Origin: Chloroflexota bacterium
Lineage (GTDB): Bacteria > Chloroflexota > Anaerolineae > Anaerolineales > Villigracilaceae
Direction of reading: 5' to 3'
DNA: 27,831 bases
NCBI GenBank assembly: GCA_016191985.1
Contig: JACPVB010000053.1
Location: forward strand, 1 to 27,831
Part shown: positions 15,630-20,601 of the stretch, one piece after another
Numbering within the stretch: the first letter of the stretch is position 1
How the letters are laid out: each line of letters opens with the position of its first letter
The notes under the pieces: model-generated
What the model saw: the letters and a program-made list of their open reading frames with translations, nothing else
The model's database searches: none
What the model was told of the DNA's origin: nothing
Position numbers and translations under genes: made by a program

Positions 15630-15893
15630 ATGTGCACAATGATCGTTGAAAAAGTAAAAATTGACGGCAGCGGCAAGGGCAGCCAGGGCTGGTTCCGCTT
15701 GCAGCAAGCCAATGTCTCATACGACCATCCCTACGATGCCCCGTACGAACACGCCCTGAATATTGATTTTGTAAATGAGTCACAAGGCTTATCCGCGCGC
15801 GTGGCTGTGGAATTGAGTGAGTCCGCTGCGCGTGAACTGGTGCGCACAATTTTATCCGTGCTCGATCAAGCAGAAGCAAACGGGCATTTATAA
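15630..15893 (+). CDS. DUF6295-like small protein
   Basis: An 87-residue acidic protein opening MCTMIVEKVKIDGSGKG, with HPYDAPYEHALNIDFVNE and SARVAVELSESAARELVRTIL blocks. I associate this pattern with DUF6295, a small family of unknown function; the match is from memory. It has no membrane segment or signal peptide. The two N-terminal residues M-C and the conserved His in SYDHPYD are possible functional sites. AGGAG precedes the ATG, and the gene lies 11 bp after the dienelactone hydrolase, so it is co-expressed with it and may assist it or act on the same compounds. Confidence 0.7.
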   Translation: MCTMIVEKVKIDGSGKGSQGWFRLQQANVSYDHPYDAPYEHALNIDFVNESQGLSARVAVELSESAARELVRTILSVLDQAEANGHL

Positions 15894-15912
15894 AAAGGGA
15901 CTCTTCAGAAAC

Positions 15913-16057
15913 TGTTTCTTAAAGATTTTTTTAGGACACGGAGAATACGGATTTCACCGACGCTTCGCGCACGGAAAAACCTTTTAAAAATCTGCTCTTT
16001 TCCGTGTTTTCCGTGAAATCCGTGTACAAAAATGAGACGGTAAGGCATTAAGAAACA
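15913..16057. repeat. About 145-bp fold-back element with three nested inverted repeats
   Basis: Outer pair: TGTTTCTTAA (15913-15922) with TTAAGAAACA (16048-16057). Middle pair: ACGGATTTCAC (15947-15957) with GTGAAATCCGT (16013-16023). Inner pair: CACGGAAAA (15970-15978) with TTTTCCGTG (15998-16006). All are perfect. The arms share CCGTG/CACGG words, giving one long imperfect hairpin. It may be a MITE-like repeat or structured RNA. Confidence 0.65.
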
Positions 16058-16174
16058 CTCTCTCAGGATTAAGTGACCCGTCTTACCGCAGAACATATAA
16101 AGGGCACGGAAATATCAACCTCACCCAAAAATATAACTCGCATACACGGGCATATTCCCGTCACAAGGCGCACA

Positions 16175-16213
16175 AAACCAGAGCACGCATCCTTCCAATG
16201 CCTGCTCTGGTTT
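16175..16213 (-). terminator. Intrinsic terminator of the EF-Tu domain II-like gene
   Basis: AAACCAGAGCA (16175-16185) and TGCTCTGGTTT (16203-16213) form a perfect 11-bp stem with a 17-nt loop. Read on the minus strand, the stem ends in TTTT. It starts 19 bp after the stop of the gene at 16232. Confidence 0.7.
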
Positions 16214-16231
16214 CCTAATTATTTGGTTCGG

Positions 16232-16504
16232 TCAACTGACGGGTTCCAACGCTTCGGCAACGACCCGAAATACGATGTCATGCTCGTGGACGGGCTGGTT
16301 GACCTTGACCGCCACATTGTCGCCGGGCTTTACCCAAACAATGCTGTGATGTTCAACTTCCATCGAGGAAACTCGCTGGGTAAAATCGGTGGCATGCCCA
16401 ACGATGTGGATCCTGTCACCTAGTTTCAGGCCGTCGTTCAAAGACAGCACCGCCACACTGATGTGGTCGTAGTAATGCACCACTTTTCCAATTTCGACTT
16501 CCAT
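16232..16504 (-). CDS. Stand-alone translation factor domain II-like protein
   Basis: A 90-residue protein that is all predicted beta strand: MEVEIGKVVHYYDHISVAVLSL, LKLGDRIHIVGHATDFTQRVSSMEVEH, IVWVKPGDNVAVKVNQPVHEHDIVFRV. This is the barrel pattern of domain II of EF-Tu/IF2-type GTPases, seen also in small free-standing 'translation elongation factor-like' proteins. There is no GTPase domain. The ATG at 16504 is chosen over one 14 codons upstream because AGGAG lies seven bases before it. It diverges from the gene at 16676. Its role is unknown; a free barrel could bind RNA or a protein partner. Confidence 0.72.
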   Translation of the reverse strand: MEVEIGKVVHYYDHISVAVLSLNDGLKLGDRIHIVGHATDFTQRVSSMEVEHHSIVWVKPGDNVAVKVNQPVHEHDIVFRVVAEALEPVS

Positions 16505-16656
16505 AACCTTGCTCCTGCCCGCTTGCACAAAATCAAACCTGGGCATTTATACTGTAGCACGAATTGACCATTAATTTCCAGTCCCCTCGCGCAGAAATGT
16601 TACGCTTCCTTCTTAACCCAGGCCTGCCAGCCGGACGAAAAACATTCGCCTCCGCC

Positions 16657-16665
16657 TGATATACT
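16657..16665 (+). promoter_or_regulatory. Extended -10 promoter (TGATATACT)
   Basis: TG-A-TATACT lies ten bases before the ATG at 16676, with no ribosome site between. This predicts a start of transcription close to the ATG and a nearly leaderless message. Confidence 0.5.
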
Positions 16666-16675
16666 TCCCCGCATT

Positions 16676-17128
16676 ATGAACAAACGCCTGCAAGGCCCCC
16701 TCATGCGCGGACATCAAGTTGCCTCGCGCCCATCTATCGCGTACCCGTACAGTTCGCTTGAAAAACAAAAACCATATTTCAAAGCCCTTGGCCTGGACTT
16801 GTACGAATATTTCAACGGCACATTGAACATCTCCATTGCGCCGCTTGAGTTTAAGATGACCCATCCTCAATTCACGTTCGAGCGGGTTGAATGGACCGAT
16901 TTGCATCCACCGGAGACCTTTTCCTTCTCGTGCTGCAAGGTCTTCTTTAAAGGAGTGGAATATTCGGGCTGGGTGTATTATCCGCACCCAGAGACGAAGA
17001 AAACGCATTTCCAAAATCCATCACTGATTGAAGTGATTACGTACGAAATCCCAGAAATTCAATATGGTGATGGGATCGAAATCGAAGTTGATCCCGATGA
17101 AATATCCATTCACTCGCCCAAAGTGTGA
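16676..17128 (+). CDS. Small protein resembling the CTP-dependent riboflavin kinase (DUF120) fold
   Basis: A 150-residue soluble protein without a confident family. The order of features recalls archaeal CTP-dependent riboflavin kinase: an N-terminal GPLMRGHQVAS segment, KPYFKALGLDLYEYFNGTLNISI (the archaeal enzyme has a similar G-F-P-GTLN block that contributes to the active site), SCCKVFFKGVEYSGWVYYPHPETKKTH, and a C-terminal IEVITYEIPEIQYGDGIEIEV strand-turn-strand. This is a judgement by eye and could be only fold-level similarity. There is no Shine-Dalgarno sequence; an extended -10 sits just upstream. The next gene starts 152 bp downstream. Confidence 0.6.
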   Translation: MNKRLQGPLMRGHQVASRPSIAYPYSSLEKQKPYFKALGLDLYEYFNGTLNISIAPLEFKMTHPQFTFERVEWTDLHPPETFSFSCCKVFFKGVEYSGWVYYPHPETKKTHFQNPSLIEVITYEIPEIQYGDGIEIEVDPDEISIHSPKV

Positions 17129-17280
17129 GATCTGCCCATTGGTCAGCAGGCAGGCATGGGCGCGGAAAAGAAGCGGCGTAATGTCAAGACAATGCGGCAT
17201 CACCCAAAAGTTCTATTTCGGTCAAGAATATCAAATTTATCATCCGTCTCGTGTACAATGGTGAAAGAAAAGGGAATCTG

Positions 17281-18015
17281 ATGCGCATTGCTTTTATTTC
17301 GGATATTCATGGTAATTTCACAGCACTGGAAGCTGTTATTAAAGATATTAAAAGCCAACGCGTGGACCAGATTATTTCTCTGGGAGATACGGTCAGCCTT
17401 GGCCCTCAGCCGCGGAAGGTGCTGGATGAGCTGCGTACGTTCAATGGAATCTATATTGTAGGGAATCACGACGAAGCGATCCTCGCGCCGGAGCGGGCCG
17501 GGCAGCTTGAAATTGCCGAGCATTTGGTTCCCGATTTGCATTGGTGCCGTGAGCGACTCACTTCAGAGGATTTTGAATTCATAAAATCTTTTAAAAATAC
17601 TCATGAAGTGACGTTCCCTAACGGCGTGCAACTGCTGGCATTCCACGGGTCACCCACTTCTCGGACGGATATTATCCAGGCCACCACTCCGCCGGAACAA
17701 TTGGAAAAATACTTTTCAGGATATGAGGCTTCTGTCTTCATTGGCGGCCACTCACACATCCAAATGCACAGACGATATGGAAAATTGCTGATCTTGAATT
17801 CCGGCAGTGTTGGCAACGCGTTTGAGTTTGCGTTCTCACCGGGCAACCCTCCTCACCTGCTGCCCTGGGCCGAGTACGCGATCATCGATCAATCCGGGGA
17901 CTCTTTCAGCGTGGACCTGCGGCGTGTCAAATTTGATATTGAAAAACTGGTAAGTGAGGTGGAGAAAAGCGGTTTGCCAGGCACGAACTGGTGGTTGCAG
18001 CAATATCAAAAATAA
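17281..18015 (+). CDS. Metallophosphoesterase (calcineurin-like, YfcE/MJ0936 type)
   Basis: A 244-residue soluble phosphodiesterase or phosphatase with a two-metal centre. Motifs in order are FISDIHGN (D8, H10), SLGDTVSLGP (D36), GNHDEA (N62, H63), LAFHGSP and GGHSHIQMH. The C-terminal region VGNAFEFAFSPGNPPHLLPWAEYAIID is usual for this subfamily. The ATG at 17281 is chosen because GGGA lies just upstream and the protein then opens MRIAFISDIHGN; an in-frame start at 17251 adds ten unconvincing residues. A terminator follows 20 bp after the stop. The substrate is unknown. Confidence 0.9.
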   Translation: MRIAFISDIHGNFTALEAVIKDIKSQRVDQIISLGDTVSLGPQPRKVLDELRTFNGIYIVGNHDEAILAPERAGQLEIAEHLVPDLHWCRERLTSEDFEFIKSFKNTHEVTFPNGVQLLAFHGSPTSRTDIIQATTPPEQLEKYFSGYEASVFIGGHSHIQMHRRYGKLLILNSGSVGNAFEFAFSPGNPPHLLPWAEYAIIDQSGDSFSVDLRRVKFDIEKLVSEVEKSGLPGTNWWLQQYQK

Positions 18016-18035
18016 GAAGTGGCATTTCTCTCAAA

Positions 18036-18064
18036 TCAATGCGGCGTTTTGCCGCATTTTGATT
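18036..18064 (+). terminator. Rho-independent terminator after the metallophosphoesterase gene
   Basis: AATGCGGC (18038-18045) pairs with GCCGCATT (18051-18058) around GTTTT, followed by TTG. Short flanking AATC/GATT bases extend the stem. Confidence 0.75.
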
Positions 18065-18078
18065 CACCATGCTATACT
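18049..18078 (+). promoter_or_regulatory. Extended -10 promoter of the amidohydrolase gene
   Basis: TG-C-TATACT is at 18070-18078. A possible -35, TTGCCG (18049-18054), is 18 bp upstream, inside the preceding terminator. The -10 ends 18 bp before the ATG, so the leader is short. Confidence 0.55.
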
Positions 18079-18096
18079 GACCCAAAGGAATCCACA

Positions 18097-19371
18097 ATGA
18101 CCATTACCCTATTAAAAAACGCGACCTTGATCGACGGAAACGGGAACAAGCCGATTGAACGCGGCATGATCGCCATTGAAGATGACAAAATTTTGTATGC
18201 GGGCGTTTCAGAGAAGTGGATATTACCTGCTGAAAAGACAGTCAATGAAATTGACCTGGCAGGTCGATATATTCTGCCGGGGCTGATCGATTGCCACGTC
18301 CACATTGCGGCGGAATGTTTACCAGACAGCACCATGAACGGCCCGTTGGGTTGGACGTCGCTCATCATGTTGAAGCATGCGCAAAATACATTGGCGGCGG
18401 GCATCACCACCATCCGCGATGTGGGCGGCAGGCATCACCTTGAATTTTCGCTGCGAAAAGCCGTGGAAGCGGGCATGTTCGCCGCACCGCGCATGTCGCT
18501 GGCAGGAAAGCTGCTTTCGATCACATCCACCGGCAGCGAATGGTACGACGGGATGTATCGCGAAGCGGATGGCGTGGACGAAGTCCGCAAGGCGGCGCGG
18601 GAACAATTAAAAGCGGGCGCGGATTTGATAAAAATGCTGGCAACTGGCGCGGTGCTTGCACCCGGTGAAAAGCCCGGCGCGGCGCAATTTGAAATGGAGG
18701 AAATCCGCGCCGCTGTGGTGGAAGCCGCGAAAGTTGGCAAGATCGTCGCCGCGCACGCGCATGGAATTGACGGCATTCGCAATGCAGTGGAAGCGGGCGC
18801 GAAGACCATTGAACATGGTACATATTTAAACAAAGACCCGCGTGTAATGGAGCGCATGGCAAAAGAGGAAATTTTCCTTGTACCAACTTTGAAGGCTGGT
18901 TACGATGTCATTTATGGGAACAAGCCCGGCATTCCAGATTGGATTATGGAAAAAAGCAAGGAGACTCAGGAAGATGCACTGCTTTCCATCCGCCGCGCGC
19001 ATGAGATGGGCGTATCAATCGCGATGGGGACAGATGCTGCCACCCCATACAACTTCCACGGCGAGAACGCCATGGAACTCGAGTATATGTCGCAGGCCGG
19101 GCTTTCCGCGATGGAATGTATCATCGCATCCACAAAAAATGCGGCGCGCGCCCTGGGCTGGGAGAAAAAGCTCGGCACACTCGAGGCAGGCAAACTGGCG
19201 GATTTGATCGTGGTGAAAAAGAATCCGCTCGAAAATTTGAAATCGCTTGCGGATAGAAAAAATATCGAATACGTGATGCAGGGTGGGAAATTCGTGGCGC
19301 GTCAGTTCGTCAGCGATTCAGGCATCCCCGAAGAATTGATGGCGGGGGCATGGATCTGTTGCGGGGAATAA
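18097..19371 (+). CDS. Metal-dependent amidohydrolase (prolidase/imidazolonepropionase-like)
   Basis: A 424-residue amidohydrolase-superfamily enzyme with a TIM barrel plus the N/C-terminal beta sandwich. Motifs in order are LPGLIDCHVHI (metal HxH, 67-69), GADLIKMLATGAV (bridging, carboxylated lysine), VAAHAHG, TIEHGT and MGTDAATPYNFHG (catalytic Asp), ending with LGTLEAGKLADLIVVKKNPL. The set is that of Xaa-Pro dipeptidase-type amidohydrolases, which release C-terminal residues from N-acyl or dipeptide substrates; the exact substrate is not predictable. The ATG at 18097 has AAAGGA in front and a TGCTATACT promoter; an upstream in-frame GTG at 18019 lies before the terminator and is rejected. 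Confidence 0.9.
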   Translation: MTITLLKNATLIDGNGNKPIERGMIAIEDDKILYAGVSEKWILPAEKTVNEIDLAGRYILPGLIDCHVHIAAECLPDSTMNGPLGWTSLIMLKHAQNTLAAGITTIRDVGGRHHLEFSLRKAVEAGMFAAPRMSLAGKLLSITSTGSEWYDGMYREADGVDEVRKAAREQLKAGADLIKMLATGAVLAPGEKPGAAQFEMEEIRAAVVEAAKVGKIVAAHAHGIDGIRNAVEAGAKTIEHGTYLNKDPRVMERMAKEEIFLVPTLKAGYDVIYGNKPGIPDWIMEKSKETQEDALLSIRRAHEMGVSIAMGTDAATPYNFHGENAMELEYMSQAGLSAMECIIASTKNAARALGWEKKLGTLEAGKLADLIVVKKNPLENLKSLADRKNIEYVMQGGKFVARQFVSDSGIPEELMAGAWICCGE

Positions 19372-19408
19372 AATTATAGAAACGTAACGATTAAGTCCGC
19401 TCATCCTA

Positions 19409-19417
19409 TGCTATACT
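19409..19417 (+). promoter_or_regulatory. Extended -10 promoter of the cyclase-like operon
   Basis: TG-C-TATACT, identical in a 10-bp word (ATGCTATACT) to the amidohydrolase promoter. It lies about 90 bp before the ATG at 19507, so the message would have a leader of roughly 80 nt. No good -35 element was seen. Confidence 0.5.
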
Positions 19418-19506
19418 AATTTGGATACACCTTGTCAGATTCGTTTTCTTTGTAGGTCATGTTTGCAACGTGACTGGGTTTTTATTCATTTTCGCAGGAT
19501 AGATCG

Positions 19507-20601
19507 ATGGCAGAGACCAAGCACGGTTATCTTGTACTGGCAGACATTAGCGGCTATACCAGCTACCTCGCGCAGGTGGAGTTGGACCACGCCCACGGTA
19601 TCCTCAGCGATTTGCTGGAAACCATTGTTGAACAATTCAAACCCCTGCTCACCATCTCCAAGTTGGAAGGCGATGCCGTCTTCGCAAATGTGGATGAGGA
19701 ACAGGTCACCCGCCCTGAATCCCTGCTCGAGTTAATCGAAAACACCTACATCGCATTCCGCCGCAAACGCGAGTCATCCCAGCGCACCACCACCTGCACC
19801 TGCCGCGCCTGCCAAAACATCGGCACCCTCGAACTTAAATTTTTTCTCCACCACGGCGATTACATCGTTCAAAATATTTCGGGCATCCGTGAACTCGTCG
19901 GTTCGGATGTCAACCTCATCCACCGCCTGACGAAAAACCATGTCACTGAAAACACGGGATGGAAAGCCTACCTGCTCTTCACGCAGACCGCCATGGAATG
20001 CCTCAAGATGCAGCTTGATGGACTCCATCCACAAGACGAAACCTACGAACATCTCGGCACGGTTCCCACCTGGACCTGCAACCTGATTCCGCGCTACGAG
20101 GCATTGACCTCCGCCCATCGAGTGACCATCCCGCGCGAAGAAGCGGATGTGGTTACGATTCATGAATTCAACGCCTCCTTATGCACGGTCTGGGATTGGA
20201 TCATGGATATTCAAAATCGTAACAAGACCATGGGCGGAATCGGCTCATGGACGGTCATTTCACGCGGCGAGGGAAACCGCTCCGGGGCGGGTTCTGTCAA
20301 TCATTGCGCGCACGGCAAGGGAATCTCCCAGGAGACAATTTTAGATTGGCGGCCCTTTGAATATGCAACCGTCGAATCGGTGGATGGTCCCGTAACATTC
20401 CATGAGATGCTGGTGTTTGAGGCTCTGGACGAAGGTAAAGGTACAAAATTGGAAGCGCGTGTAAAAATGCTCAAGCCCAAACCTCTGCTCCTCGCGCGTT
20501 TGATGGTCAAAATGGAATTCAGGAAGAAGAACCCCTACAAAATGTGGTTCGATGAGATAGATAAAATTCTCGCGCAAAGAGATAACCCCAGCCCTTCGTG
20601 A
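19507..20601 (+). CDS. DUF2652 protein: class III nucleotide cyclase-like domain fused to SRPBCC domain
   Basis: A 364-residue soluble protein. Residues about 5-200 match DUF2652 and read as a class III adenylate/guanylate cyclase homology domain: LVLADISGYT gives metal Asp D13, KLEGDAVF gives K52 and the second metal Asp D56, and RELVGSDVNLIHRL gives E129, N136 and R140. Spacings K-D (4), E129-N136 (7) and N-R (4) equal those of the catalytic residues in mycobacterial Rv1625c, except that the base-selecting Asp is Glu. A CTCRAC cluster (97-102) could bind zinc. Residues about 215-355 form an SRPBCC/START-like lipid- or ligand-binding domain (VWDWIMDIQNRNKTMGGIGSW). The stop overlaps the next gene's GTG by four bases. 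Activity is inferred, not known for DUF2652. Confidence 0.82.
   Translation: MAETKHGYLVLADISGYTSYLAQVELDHAHGILSDLLETIVEQFKPLLTISKLEGDAVFANVDEEQVTRPESLLELIENTYIAFRRKRESSQRTTTCTCRACQNIGTLELKFFLHHGDYIVQNISGIRELVGSDVNLIHRLTKNHVTENTGWKAYLLFTQTAMECLKMQLDGLHPQDETYEHLGTVPTWTCNLIPRYEALTSAHRVTIPREEADVVTIHEFNASLCTVWDWIMDIQNRNKTMGGIGSWTVISRGEGNRSGAGSVNHCAHGKGISQETILDWRPFEYATVESVDGPVTFHEMLVFEALDEGKGTKLEARVKMLKPKPLLLARLMVKMEFRKKNPYKMWFDEIDKILAQRDNPSPS

Larger units (their letters stand above)
15894..16231. other. 338-bp intergenic region, repeat-rich, no gene seen
   Basis: The left two thirds is the nested fold-back element at 15913-16057. The right third holds the terminator hairpin of the minus-strand gene. 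Possible reading frames through it have no ribosome site and no family resemblance. Confidence 0.55.

Noticed and set aside
16073..16423. 116-residue + strand ORF
   Set aside because: It runs through the terminator hairpin and then antisense to the EF-Tu domain II-like gene, which has a good ribosome site and a recognisable fold.
18019..18096. Upstream GTG start that would extend the amidohydrolase by 26 residues
   Set aside because: It lies before the preceding gene's terminator and has no ribosome site; the ATG at 18097 has AAAGGA and a promoter.
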